The notes under the pieces were generated by a model. It had not been told where the DNA came from. It saw nothing but the letters and a program-made list of their open reading frames with translations, and made no database searches. Both the position numbers and the translations under genes were made by a program. From positions 1-64,000 of the forward strand of contig RPFO01002252.1 of the NCBI GenBank assembly GCA_009746045.1: 64,000 nt of DNA, read 5' to 3'. Every line of letters starts with the position of its first letter. Position 1 is the first letter of the stretch. This DNA is from Mesostigma viride. Its lineage: Eukaryota; Streptophyta; Mesostigmatophyceae; Mesostigmatales; Mesostigmataceae. Positions 1-7,858 of the stretch are shown here, one piece after another.

Positions 1-73
1 CGACGCGCGGCGGCCGTGGCGCAAGTAGGAGATCCTGACCGGTATTTTCGAAGCGAATTGTGTAAGCGCGGCA

Positions 74-244
74 ATGAAGTGCGGAAAGAAGACGGCGAAA
101 GGCGGGAAATGCGCGATCGACGTGAAGAAGGGGAGCGAGTGTCGGTTTCACGGGAAACCGCAAACACCGCGGGGGAAGCGCGAAGACGAAACGGCGGCGC
201 GTTATTCGACACGTGGCGCGCGGGCAGAAAGACTTGGCAAGTGA
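74..244 (+). CDS. Small CCCH zinc-motif protein, 56 aa
   Basis: A short ORF starting at an ATG at 74 and ending at TGA (242-244). The N-terminal 26 residues hold Cys3, Cys13, Cys23 and His26, with Thr7 and glycines between them. This is the compact CxxxTxxGxxC...C..H arrangement common in small proteins of large DNA viruses and phages and expected to bind one zinc ion. The remaining 30 residues are basic and low in complexity. The same motif opens the J-domain protein at 3744-4685, which supports this being a real gene rather than a chance ORF. A longer overlapping ORF (16-504) in another frame is arginine-rich and has no recognisable domain. Function unknown. Confidence 0.55.
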   Translation: MKCGKKTAKGGKCAIDVKKGSECRFHGKPQTPRGKREDETAARYSTRGARAERLGK

Positions 245-1585
245 CTCCCGCCAAACTCCCGCGAATATATCGTTTTCAAACGGACTCCTCCGCCGACTCC
301 TTCGAACAGTCCCTTCTGTCTGGAACCCAGCAGGGCCCCGTGGGGGCGGTTGATATATCATCCCTGAACCCTCTGGGCAAATACCAACCTCCTCAGGCTT
401 CGGCGGTGGCCGTCGTCGAGCGCTCGACCGACGATCCGTCAGCGCGGGAACGAGTCCGGATCGGCGAGGAGCTGACCGTCGCACCTATTCACCATTTGAA
501 ATGACGGCCGCCGAGGAGCGAGGGTTCGTATCGTCGCGGGACGACCAGTACCACGGAATTGTGACGACACCCGCGACCTCTTAGTCTATATACTCCCTTA
601 CCCAATAGGACGTTTTCATACAGATAATTCGCTATAACGCAATCTCCGATATGGCGTAACGAGCGAAACGTTAGCGAGCGAACGTATTATATGTGATAAT
701 GCATGAAAACAGAGGGGCCGCGGGGGAAACCTGAAACACAACGCGAGAACCGACCGAAGAGAAGAAGGAGAAGGGCTGTCGAAGGATAGAACAACTAACG
801 CGTACCGCGGTGATTGGTAGCGGTAGAGAGTTGCTAAAGACATCCGGCGACTCATGCTCGAATTTCCTGTTGCAAATCCTCGATTTGTCCACGATGGCCC
901 TTGACGCCATGGGCCGCCACCGGACCAAGAAGGGCGTTCGATAAGTCCAATGAACCATGGGCCGAAAGAAGCGTTGTCTTCATCACCTGGATTTATCTAC
1001 TTGACCGAACCAGAGCGCTAAATGTAAGATAAGGGCGATCATGACGTACGGAGAGGCTCCTTGCGACATGTCTAAATCGAGAGGATGGGCTGCTCAATGG
1101 GACGCATTCTTGATAACAAGATGAGCGCTCGTGCAAGGCGCGTCAGATATTCACACTCGGAATTAGCAAATGCAAAGATCAACCAAGGACGTTCACGGCA
1201 AGAAGAGGAACAGCCGATCTCTTGAACGCTTTTTCTAACGCTTAAGATCGAATCCGCCACACCACAAAAAAGAAGCCAGAGATCCGGGTCTCGCGTTGAT
1301 GAACGAAGCAGAGTTCAAGTACTGACAAGCCGTACTCAGATAACGGAAACGCTTGACGCCCGGCGTCCCGCTGCGCGGCGCAAGTAGTGCCGTACGCCGA
1401 GCCCCGCGCCGCGCCACTCGAGTCGGTCCAGTCCCGCGCCGCGCCACTCGAGTCGGTCCGTACCTCGGAATATTCCTCGAATATGCCCTGCACCTTCGAG
1501 GCCGCCTTCGAGTGTAAAAGGTGCTGCCCTCGCCCAAACAGCCATCTCCTCACCCAAACCACTAGCAAAACCACGAAAACAAGCC
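245..1585. other. Region without a convincing gene
   Basis: Several short overlapping ORFs occur on both strands but none shows a domain or a clear reading-frame bias. Visible structure: an imperfect tandem repeat of about 30 bp at about 1402-1460 containing CCGCGCCGCGCCACTCGAG twice, just upstream of the next gene, and GC-rich sequence resembling the 10.1-10.2 kb promoter repeats. The tandem repeat may belong to the promoter of the gene at 1595. Confidence 0.4.
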
Positions 1586-1594
1586 GCCATAGCC

Positions 1595-2263
1595 ATGGCC
1601 ATCGCCAAACTCGAAGCCCTCCGCGAACGAGAGTTCGTGTGGCTGAAAAGCGTGACGATTTCTCAGTTCCGCAAAGAGGTGGCGCGAAAGGAACGGCCCG
1701 TCTCTCTCGTTCCAAGAGGAAAGCGAACTCGCGTACGAAGGCCGCCCCAAGATGTGGGTTTTTCGAGAGACGCGGTCTCACAACGTGAAGAGAGGCCTGA
1801 GCGTTTACGCAGACTCCCTGGCTATGTACAACGATCCGCCAGCACTCCCCCGAACGATGAGCGGTGGCCCCGCTTCATTCCGTGGTCCGCGGAGCCCAAA
1901 AGGGGCGACGAACGGCGCGTCTATCTCCCGGACAGGAGCCTGATGGACACGAACGTGGGGGAATACAAGGCCCAGTGCTGGGCCCTTTTACAACGAAGCA
2001 CGCAGCACGAGGAGCTGATGGGATTCTTCCAAACCTCGTACGAGAGGGGCATTCCTTGGCGCAACCCCTCTCGCTCGCAGGAAGACCAGCGTTTCCTGCT
2101 GGGGGAGAACCGGCCCATTCGCGTTTTCAAGGCCGGCCCTCGCGACTGCTTGATGATGCACGCTTTCATGGCCGTGCCGGAGAGCCAGAAAGAGCTCGCC
2201 TACTCCCTTTTGGTGGATGGATACACCCCTTTGCCCGTGGCCAAACGTGCCCGCCTAACTTGA
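1595..2263 (+). CDS. Hypothetical virus-like protein, about 222 aa, possibly frameshifted
   Basis: ORF with ATG at 1595 in the context CCATAGCCATGG and stop at 2261-2263; an AATAAA signal follows at 2288-2293. No known domain recognised. The C-terminal half (from about 1855) is a well-behaved mixed sequence with aromatic and acidic residues. Between about 1690 and 1855 the annotated frame becomes strongly arginine-rich, while the +1 frame over the same stretch reads as an ordinary protein (for example EESELAYEG and KMWVFRETRSHNVKRGL). This suggests two compensating indels, the second near the CCCCC run at about 1848-1852. The true product may therefore use the other frame in the middle. It belongs to the intronless virus-like cluster of 1-11.5 kb. 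Confidence 0.5.
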   Translation: MAIAKLEALREREFVWLKSVTISQFRKEVARKERPVSLVPRGKRTRVRRPPQDVGFSRDAVSQREERPERLRRLPGYVQRSASTPPNDERWPRFIPWSAEPKRGDERRVYLPDRSLMDTNVGEYKAQCWALLQRSTQHEELMGFFQTSYERGIPWRNPSRSQEDQRFLLGENRPIRVFKAGPRDCLMMHAFMAVPESQKELAYSLLVDGYTPLPVAKRARLT

Positions 2264-2287
2264 ATGGTATTTTCCTATCAATTTATG

Positions 2288-2293
2288 AATAAA
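2288..2293 (+). terminator. Poly(A) signal AATAAA
   Basis: AATAAA 25 nt after the stop codon of the gene at 1595-2263. A canonical eukaryotic or viral polyadenylation signal at the expected distance. Confidence 0.5.
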
Positions 2294-2390
2294 GGCTTTT
2301 TCATCCAATACACGACTCCAACATCTCATGCACTCGTAGATAGACCCGCGGCCCGTAGATACGGCGTAGTACAGCTGCAAAGTTCTCGCT

Positions 2391-2512
2391 AACGTCGAGA
2401 ACTGGAAACTCCCAGGGGCATTGAGAGAGTGATGTTGCGTGGGAACGGCTGAAGAAGGATCATCCGGAAGTCGTGACATTCCGTCACGACTGGAAATTCC
2501 CAGGGGCATGAG
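2391..2512 (+). pseudogene. Fragment of a BRO-like gene
   Basis: A short stretch (about 2434-2506) translates as WERLKKDHPEVVTFRHDWKF, closely matching the region around residues 53-76 of the intact BRO-like protein at 2668-3543 (WERLKQTHPEVVTFCHNFKF). It ends at a TGA after FPGA. A shorter match (NWKLPGA) lies at about 2402-2423. These are relics of duplicated copies of the neighbouring gene, not independent genes. Confidence 0.6.
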
Positions 2513-2601
2513 AAGTGATGTGTGCGTGTCTTGTAGTGACACGTGGCACTCTTTTGATAGACCACGTCTCGTTTTGGAAGTGTTTGGTCGTTTCGTTCAG
2601 G

Positions 2602-2607
2602 TATAAG
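2602..2607 (+). promoter_or_regulatory. TATA box (TATAAG) of the BRO-like gene
   Basis: GGTATAAGTAC lies 61 nt before the ATG at 2668, a position consistent with a TATA box and a short 5' UTR. Confidence 0.45.
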
Positions 2608-2667
2608 TACGAGAGGGTCGTTCCAAACACCGTGAAATGGTCTCTGTTTTTGTCATCTTCAGCGGCC

Positions 2668-3543
2668 ATGTCGTCGCGGGTGGCCGCGTCGGCCATTGTA
2701 AAGTACCTTACCCCGACCGACGGGTCAGAAGAATACCCAGCCTTCCATGGAAAAATCAGGGTAACGCCCGATGGGAGTATTTCGGTGTTCGACGCTGTTG
2801 GTGCGATCGGTGTATCCGAACCGCGAAAATACTGGGAGCGTCTCAAGCAGACCCATCCTGAGGTTGTGACATTTTGTCACAACTTCAAATTCCCCGGTCC
2901 CGGCCAGCGAGAGACGTCTGTGACCGACCGCCAGGGGCTGAGTCGCATCATGATGTTGCTCCCTGGCAAGCTTGCGGCCAAGTTTCGTGACAATGTGTCT
3001 ATACTCCTTGAACGATACTTGAACGCGGATCGGACTCTGGCCGAGGACATCTTGAAGCGCGCGGACGCCAAGGATGGGACCGACACGGCGTTGTCTACTC
3101 TGCAGCAGAACAATCGCATCAAGAGTTGTCTTTCTACCCGCAATTTGAACGACGCCATCAAGGGTTACCTCGACACGCACAAGGGGAGCGGCCTGATGTA
3201 TCCCAAAGTTCACGACACGAACAATCTGGCTGTGACTGGCAAGACTTCTAGCGAGCTTCGCGGGATCTACAATATTGGAGGGTCGGCACGTGACCTGCTG
3301 ACCGAAGAGCAGAGTGCTGGAATGAACTACATACAGGTCATCGAGGCCAAAAAAATAAGAGATTCTGGGGAAAGCCCACTCCTGGTTTCCAAGAGAGTCA
3401 GGGAAAGAATGGAACCCGTGTTCAAGGCAGACGGCCTGCACGACGCACGCGCGGACAAGGACTGCATCCAGGAGAACGTCAAGGTCATGCGCCTCAACCA
3501 GCGTCTCACGCGCGAGTCCCGCACAGCGATCACAGTCAATTAG
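2668..3543 (+). CDS. BRO / KilA-N-like DNA-binding protein, 291 aa
   Basis: The start is placed at the ATG at 2668 (MSSRVAAS), after the TATA box at 2602; the open frame extends further upstream only without a supported start. Residues about 25-125 resemble the BRO-N/Bro-like fold of large DNA viruses: a short beta-rich start (IRVTPDGSISVFDAVGAIG), then WERLKQTHPEVVTF, a GQRETSVTDRQGLSRIMMLLPG segment and an amphipathic helix that includes SILLERYLNAD. BRO-family proteins bind DNA and are often multicopy. The C-terminal part (about 150-291) is basic and of unknown fold. The stop is TAG at 3541-3543 and AATAAA follows at 3697. Fragments of the same gene lie on both sides, indicating local duplication and decay. 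The family call is moderately sure; the biochemical role is unknown. Confidence 0.6.
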   Translation: MSSRVAASAIVKYLTPTDGSEEYPAFHGKIRVTPDGSISVFDAVGAIGVSEPRKYWERLKQTHPEVVTFCHNFKFPGPGQRETSVTDRQGLSRIMMLLPGKLAAKFRDNVSILLERYLNADRTLAEDILKRADAKDGTDTALSTLQQNNRIKSCLSTRNLNDAIKGYLDTHKGSGLMYPKVHDTNNLAVTGKTSSELRGIYNIGGSARDLLTEEQSAGMNYIQVIEAKKIRDSGESPLLVSKRVRERMEPVFKADGLHDARADKDCIQENVKVMRLNQRLTRESRTAITVN

Positions 3544-3608
3544 TCACACCTAACGACAGACTGACAAGTGGGCGCGCCTTCGAAAAGGCAGTGGTTAAAA
3601 ACCGTAAC

Positions 3609-3641
3609 CTCTGGAATTCCCCAGGTCCCGGGCAGCGAGAG
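3609..3641 (+). pseudogene. Short duplicated fragment of the BRO-like gene
   Basis: About 33 bp downstream of the BRO-like stop repeat the gene segment encoding FPGPGQRE (here SPGPGQREA in translation). Together with the 2391-2512 relics it shows repeated duplication of this one segment around the gene. Confidence 0.5.
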
Positions 3642-3679
3642 GCCTTTTTGCTAGCTAGTGGGTCCACTCATTGAAGCAC

Positions 3680-3713
3680 TTTATTATTCAATCATCAATA
3701 AAGGTCCTTTATT
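3680..3713. terminator. Bidirectional poly(A) region
   Basis: AATAAA at 3697-3702 on the plus strand serves the BRO-like gene. TTTATT at 3680-3685 and 3708-3713 gives AATAAA on the minus strand for the convergent J-domain gene, whose stop is at 3744. Confidence 0.55.
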
Positions 3714-3743
3714 ACTCGTTTCAATCTCATCACCCTCGCATAT

Positions 3744-4685
3744 CTAAGACCTTCGCCGCTTAGCCGTTTTGCGGGCCGTCTTCGCACGAGACAGCTTCCT
3801 CTTACGCATCTGGCTTATAAAATGGCTAGGTGCTCGAGACGTGTACAGTTTAAACGCCGCCGAGGAGGCCTTGCGCATGATGTCGTCCGCATTATATTTG
3901 TCAGGATGGAGCATCAGAGCTTTCTTCCTGTAGTCGCTGGCGGTCTTCGGATACGAGTCCATGACATTCGAGAACTTCTTGCCATACTCGTCGGCGTATA
4001 TCGCCTCGCCAGGCGTGAGACCCGCGTCTTGTTTCGCTCGCTCCCAAGCGTCTTTTCCAGACTCCACCCATACAGAACGGGGCATCGGAGGTGGCGCGTT
4101 ATAGTTAGAAGCTCGAGGTTGATCACGCGCTCGTCTTGCTTTTTCTCTCATCATGTCGTCAAACTTACGTTTTTCTTCAGCTTTGCGTTCGGCCGCATCG
4201 AATCCAGCTTTCGCTTTTTCCGCTCTTTCTCGTTCTGCCTTATTAAACGCGTATGGGTACTTCTGCATGAAGTCATACCACGGATATTCGAACGGTTCAT
4301 GTCTGAAAATCGTTTTTTTGTGAATGTCCCAAAACTCGTTCCTGATCTGATCGAGAGGATCGGACGAATTCGGATCTATATCATTGAATGTGCGCACTGG
4401 CCCCGTTTCCTCGTCCATCCACTTCTGTCTTTGTTCCTCGTCTTCATTCCTTCGTCTCTCCCTGGCCGCCTCTCGCGCCTCTGGAGGAACGGGGGGCACA
4501 TTCTGATACGCAACATCCTTCTGCGGCCTTTTTTCCGCCTCTCCTTCTTCGTCCTGTCTCGCCTTGTGCGAGAATGCCGCGGCTCGCGCCTTCTTACTCT
4601 TGGTATGCAAGTGGCAATACTTCCGCCCATTCGCGCACGTGTTTTGGCACGCCGTCTTGCGCACCGTCCTCCCTTTACACTGCAT
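3744..4685 (-). CDS. Zinc-motif protein with C-terminal J-domain, 313 aa
   Basis: ATG at 4685. Residues 1-26 carry the small CCCH motif (Cys3, Cys11, Cys22, His25, with YCHLH), as in the ORF at 74-244. Residues about 30-200 are highly charged and helical, rich in Lys, Glu and Arg, with a probable coiled coil. Residues about 235-290 resemble a J-domain: YRKKALMLHPDKYN contains the HPD tripeptide that in DnaJ proteins stimulates Hsp70 ATPase activity. The C-terminus is very basic (KRKLSRAKTARKTAKRRR), likely a nuclear localisation or nucleic-acid-binding tail. J-domain proteins with extra zinc motifs occur in large DNA viruses. It probably recruits host Hsp70 (inference). A minus-strand AATAAA is at about 3708-3713. 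Confidence 0.65.
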   Translation of the reverse strand: MQCKGRTVRKTACQNTCANGRKYCHLHTKSKKARAAAFSHKARQDEEGEAEKRPQKDVAYQNVPPVPPEAREAARERRRNEDEEQRQKWMDEETGPVRTFNDIDPNSSDPLDQIRNEFWDIHKKTIFRHEPFEYPWYDFMQKYPYAFNKAERERAEKAKAGFDAAERKAEEKRKFDDMMREKARRARDQPRASNYNAPPPMPRSVWVESGKDAWERAKQDAGLTPGEAIYADEYGKKFSNVMDSYPKTASDYRKKALMLHPDKYNADDIMRKASSAAFKLYTSRAPSHFISQMRKRKLSRAKTARKTAKRRRS

Positions 4686-4898
4686 TTTCGTATGCTAAAA
4701 TGCTTACAAAAAAAACCTTCGAGCTACGAAACTGGCAGTGTTTCCAACTCCTTGTTCTAGTGGGGCTCAGTCATTGTATAAGTCAGAGTGCATGATGTTG
4801 AGAGTTTTCAATTCATCACAAGTTCCATTTATTACAGAAATAAGTACAATCAATCAATTCCCAAGTCCAAGTCCAATACCCAAGTCCAAGTATCCCAT

Positions 4899-6392
4899 CT
4901 ACAGCTCGCCCACGGGCGTGTACGAGAACAGCGCCGTCGCCTTGTCCCGCAAGTTAGCCACCCTATTCTGAATAGCGGCAGCACCAGAGCGACCCGCGGA
5001 AGCGCAAGCCCGCACCACAGTGCTCCTCGCGAAGAAGCTGAACTCCCTCGCCATCGTAGCATAGTCCCGCCGGCGGTCCTCGGGCACCAGAGGAAGCAAG
5101 TCCCTCAAGACGTGCTCGTTCAGAGTCGCCAGAGCCAGCGCCTGCGTGCGCAACGCCGCGCGCTGGTCGATGCGAGCCGCCATCTCCGGAGACGAGGGCG
5201 CGATCTTGGCCAGGCAGGCGTCCACCGCGTCCCTCTCGGCCCTGACCGCCTTGCAGGTCCCCGCCAGCACGCACGGCTGCCTCCACCCCTCCTCGATCTG
5301 GGCGTTGCGGATGTTCCTCCAGATGGCCTCCTGCTCCTTGTCCTCGGCCTTGTCGAGCGGCACCTTGGTGGGCATCTGCCCCCAGCACTTGGCGGGCGTG
5401 ACCACCACGAGGGGGTAGACGAGCTTGGCCTCCTGCTCCGGGTCGATGTTCTCCACGCGCGCGGGCTTCCTGTCCTCCCCGGGCAGCAGGAGGAGCCTGT
5501 CGACCTTGTGCTGCTCGCCCGCCGGCGTGGGGAAGACCCTGGCTGCCGGGTTCCTCGTGAGCAGCGCCCTGACCTGCGCGGAGTGCTGCCTGGGCGCGTG
5601 AACGGGCACGTCCCTGTTGATGAGCACGTGGTTGGGGAGGATCTGCCTCGGCTGCTGCGGCTGCTGCGGCTGCGGCTGCGGCTGTGCGAGGACGGGGCTT
5701 CTGGCGGCCATGGCGGTCGCGGCGACTTGCATCCTGGCGAGGTTCTGCATCCCCTGCGCGAAGAGCTTGACGGGCGGCAGGAGCGGGGGCCCCGCGGGCC
5801 TGGGCACGACTTGGGGCAGCTTGGGCACGCCCACGACGGTCTGCGGGTTGCAGGGCACGCCCACGGCGACGGAGATGACCGTCTTCGCTCTCTTTGCCGC
5901 CACCACCGCGGGCACGATGCGGTAAACGAGCTCCTTCCTCCCGTCCGGGTGCACGACCTCCATGGTGACGGCTCCCTCCGGCAGCGAGAGGATGGGCGTG
6001 GGCGCAGGGGCCTGCGAAAGGGCTGGCGAAAGGGCCGGGGCGGGCAAAGGCGCGGGCGCCATCTCCAGGGGTCGTTTTGGCCTCTGCGCGTTGAGGTTGA
6101 CGTTGGCGTTTGCCTGCGTCTGCGTCTGCGGCTGCGTCTGCGTCTGCGTGGGCGCGGGCGTGGGCGCGGGCGTCTGCTTGTTGTTGTTGTTGTTTGCAGC
6201 CCCCGTGCCCGCCTGGACCGCCTTGATGACCTCGGGCACGATTTTGAGCGTGGCGAGCGCGGTGGCGGCCTCCTTCTCGTCGTCAGAGAGGTTCAGAGAG
6301 TGCATTTCCGGGATCGCAAGGAGTGCCTGATCCTTAGCCTTAGTCTGAGCCTGAGCCTGAGCGGCCTCGCACAAAACGGAGAAGGCGTCCAT
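4899..6392 (-). CDS. Low-complexity Ala/Pro/Gln-rich protein, 497 aa
   Basis: ATG at 6392 (MDAFSVLCEAA) and stop at 4899; a minus-strand AATAAA lies at 4828-4833. The N-terminal third is Gln-, Ala- and Pro-rich, with an NNNNN run and TPAPTPAPTQTQTQ repeats. The middle has a hydrophobic Pro-rich stretch (about 170-230). The C-terminal 200 residues are more globular, mixed alpha-helical, and contain two cysteines near WRQPCVLAGTC. No catalytic motif was recognised. It could be a structural or transcription-related protein; the function is not assigned. It is transcribed divergently from the gene at 6897 across a 504-bp promoter region. Confidence 0.6.
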   Translation of the reverse strand: MDAFSVLCEAAQAQAQTKAKDQALLAIPEMHSLNLSDDEKEAATALATLKIVPEVIKAVQAGTGAANNNNNKQTPAPTPAPTQTQTQPQTQTQANANVNLNAQRPKRPLEMAPAPLPAPALSPALSQAPAPTPILSLPEGAVTMEVVHPDGRKELVYRIVPAVVAAKRAKTVISVAVGVPCNPQTVVGVPKLPQVVPRPAGPPLLPPVKLFAQGMQNLARMQVAATAMAARSPVLAQPQPQPQQPQQPRQILPNHVLINRDVPVHAPRQHSAQVRALLTRNPAARVFPTPAGEQHKVDRLLLLPGEDRKPARVENIDPEQEAKLVYPLVVVTPAKCWGQMPTKVPLDKAEDKEQEAIWRNIRNAQIEEGWRQPCVLAGTCKAVRAERDAVDACLAKIAPSSPEMAARIDQRAALRTQALALATLNEHVLRDLLPLVPEDRRRDYATMAREFSFFARSTVVRACASAGRSGAAAIQNRVANLRDKATALFSYTPVGEL

Positions 6393-6896
6393 GTCTGTTG
6401 TGTAGGAGTGTTGGCTATGGCTGTTCGTTCGTTAGCTAGCTTGTGTGTGCGTGTGCGTCTGTGCGTGTTCCTTGCGCGTTGGAGTGTTTTTGTCCTTTCC
6501 CGTGGGTCTCGCGTGTGGTGGCTGGACCAATGGGCGCTCGGCGCGCGGTGGTCGTAACGGTCTTTCTGCCCCGCGTCCCGGCCTGTCCAATGGGCGTGCA
6601 CGGGATCTCGTAACCGCCTGCGCGTGTCGTGTCCGTTCCGTCCTTCTCGGTCTACGAGTGGCGGCTGGCGGCCGGTGGTGACGCACGGGATCTCTTTCCG
6701 GATCCGCTGACAAGATCTCGTGGCGGGCCGCGGGAATCTTCTAGAAGTTTCCAGCGGGCGCGACGCCATCCGTTTTCGTCCAATGGGAGCGCACGGGAAT
6801 CGAGGCCGGTCCGCGTAGAAAGTGCGTGGTCCCCTCGGACTTGGCCATCTCACTCACGCATCACAGCTATCGTTCTTCCTTGCTTTCTTTCTGGCT
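6393..6896. promoter_or_regulatory. Divergent promoter with CCAAT boxes and a four-unit heat-shock-type element
   Basis: Between the starts of the genes at 6392 (-) and 6897 (+). CCAAT occurs at 6527, 6587 and 6780, each followed closely by GGGCG or GGGAG. A GCACGGGAT-type motif appears at about 6598, 6684 and 6790. At 6734-6751 four alternating pentamers GAAtcTTCtaGAAgtTTC form a perfect heat-shock-element array as recognised by eukaryotic HSF. GCCATAGCC (minus strand) is at 6413-6421 and its complement overlaps the ATG of the plus gene. No clear TATA box. Confidence 0.5.
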
Positions 6897-7784
6897 ATGG
6901 CTTCCTCCGCCCGTTTCCTGTCTTGCAACAAGTGCAACCGGGCGTTCCCCGAGTCCCATTTCCTGTCCGCCCGCTTGGCGAACGGGTTCACGCTGGCGTG
7001 CCTTTCTTGCCGCGAAACTCAGAACAAGCAGGCCCGCCTTCGCAAGGCCCGCGCGAAGGAGATGCAGCGGGACGAGGAGGAGGACTACGAGAACGTGCCC
7101 TCCTTCAGCTACAGCTCCTCTGAGGGCGGCTCCTCCGAGATTTCCTCAACTTCCTCTGTTGTGGCCGCTGACGCCGTTTCCGAGTCGTCTTCTGACGCTG
7201 AGTCGGAGCCGGCTCGCCTCCCTTCTCCTCGCACTCCGTGCGCCCCTTGCATGCCGGCTCCTTTCCGCCGCTGCCTTCGCGTGAAGGGCAAGAACCCGCA
7301 CCTGCGCCCTCACGACGGGATGGGCGCTCGCGTGAAGGACAGCTCTCGCCGCGAGTTGCGCGGCTGCCGTCGCCGTCTGTCTCCCTACTTCCGCGGTTCT
7401 CCTCCCAAGTCTTCGGAGGCGCACGTGCAGGACGACGAGGTGCTCGGTTGGGGCGCCTTCGAGGGTCCCGTGAAGGATCTTTTGAGCGAGTCCCGCATCC
7501 AGCGCAGCGACCGCGAGATCCGCGAGGCTATCGATCTGATGGCCGCCGAGGAGGAGAAGTCTCTCGCTCCCGCCCCCGCTCCTTGCGCTCTGGAGGAGGA
7601 GGATATGTTTTCGGCGATGGGCCCCTTCCGCGTGGAGGACATGGACCTGGACCTGGACTTGGAGCGTCTGGGCGAGGACCTTTTCTGCGACTTCCGTTTG
7701 GGCGCTCTTTCCTTGGAGGACATTGCTGGGCTCGAGAAGGTGGAGAAGGAGCGTTGGTTCCTCCCCTTCGAGCTGAAGAATTGA
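6897..7784 (+). CDS. CxxC zinc-motif acidic protein, 295 aa
   Basis: The ATG at 6897 (context GGCTATGG) is preferred over upstream in-frame starts, because the zinc motif begins 10 residues later. Residues about 10-40 contain CNKC and CLSC pairs about 25 residues apart, typical of a small zinc ribbon. Then come a basic helix (QARLRKARAKEMQ), a Ser/Glu-rich acidic region, an Arg-rich middle and an acidic C-terminus with alternating Asp/Leu (DMDLDLDLERLGEDLF) resembling a transcription-activation segment. This layout suggests a DNA-binding regulator, but that is inference. AATAAA at 7842-7847. The downstream neighbour is the foldback element at 7859. Confidence 0.6.
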   Translation: MASSARFLSCNKCNRAFPESHFLSARLANGFTLACLSCRETQNKQARLRKARAKEMQRDEEEDYENVPSFSYSSSEGGSSEISSTSSVVAADAVSESSSDAESEPARLPSPRTPCAPCMPAPFRRCLRVKGKNPHLRPHDGMGARVKDSSRRELRGCRRRLSPYFRGSPPKSSEAHVQDDEVLGWGAFEGPVKDLLSESRIQRSDREIREAIDLMAAEEEKSLAPAPAPCALEEEDMFSAMGPFRVEDMDLDLDLERLGEDLFCDFRLGALSLEDIAGLEKVEKERWFLPFELKN

Positions 7785-7841
7785 AGTCCTCGGGCCGTTG
7801 TTTTGCCCTTTCCACGGGGCTTGCTTGCCCCCATGTATGAT

Positions 7842-7847
7842 AATAAA
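7842..7847 (+). terminator. Poly(A) signal AATAAA
   Basis: AATAAA 57 nt after the stop of the 6897-7784 gene and immediately before the foldback element begins. Confidence 0.5.
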
Positions 7848-7858
7848 GTACATTTCCT

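Noticed and set aside
16-504. ORF of 162 aa at the left edge
   Set aside because: Arginine-rich shadow of the better-supported small zinc-motif ORF at 74-244; no domain.
1242-1781. Minus-strand ORF of 179 aa
   Set aside because: Overlaps the plus-strand gene at 1595 and covers GC-rich repeats; no domain or poly(A) signal.
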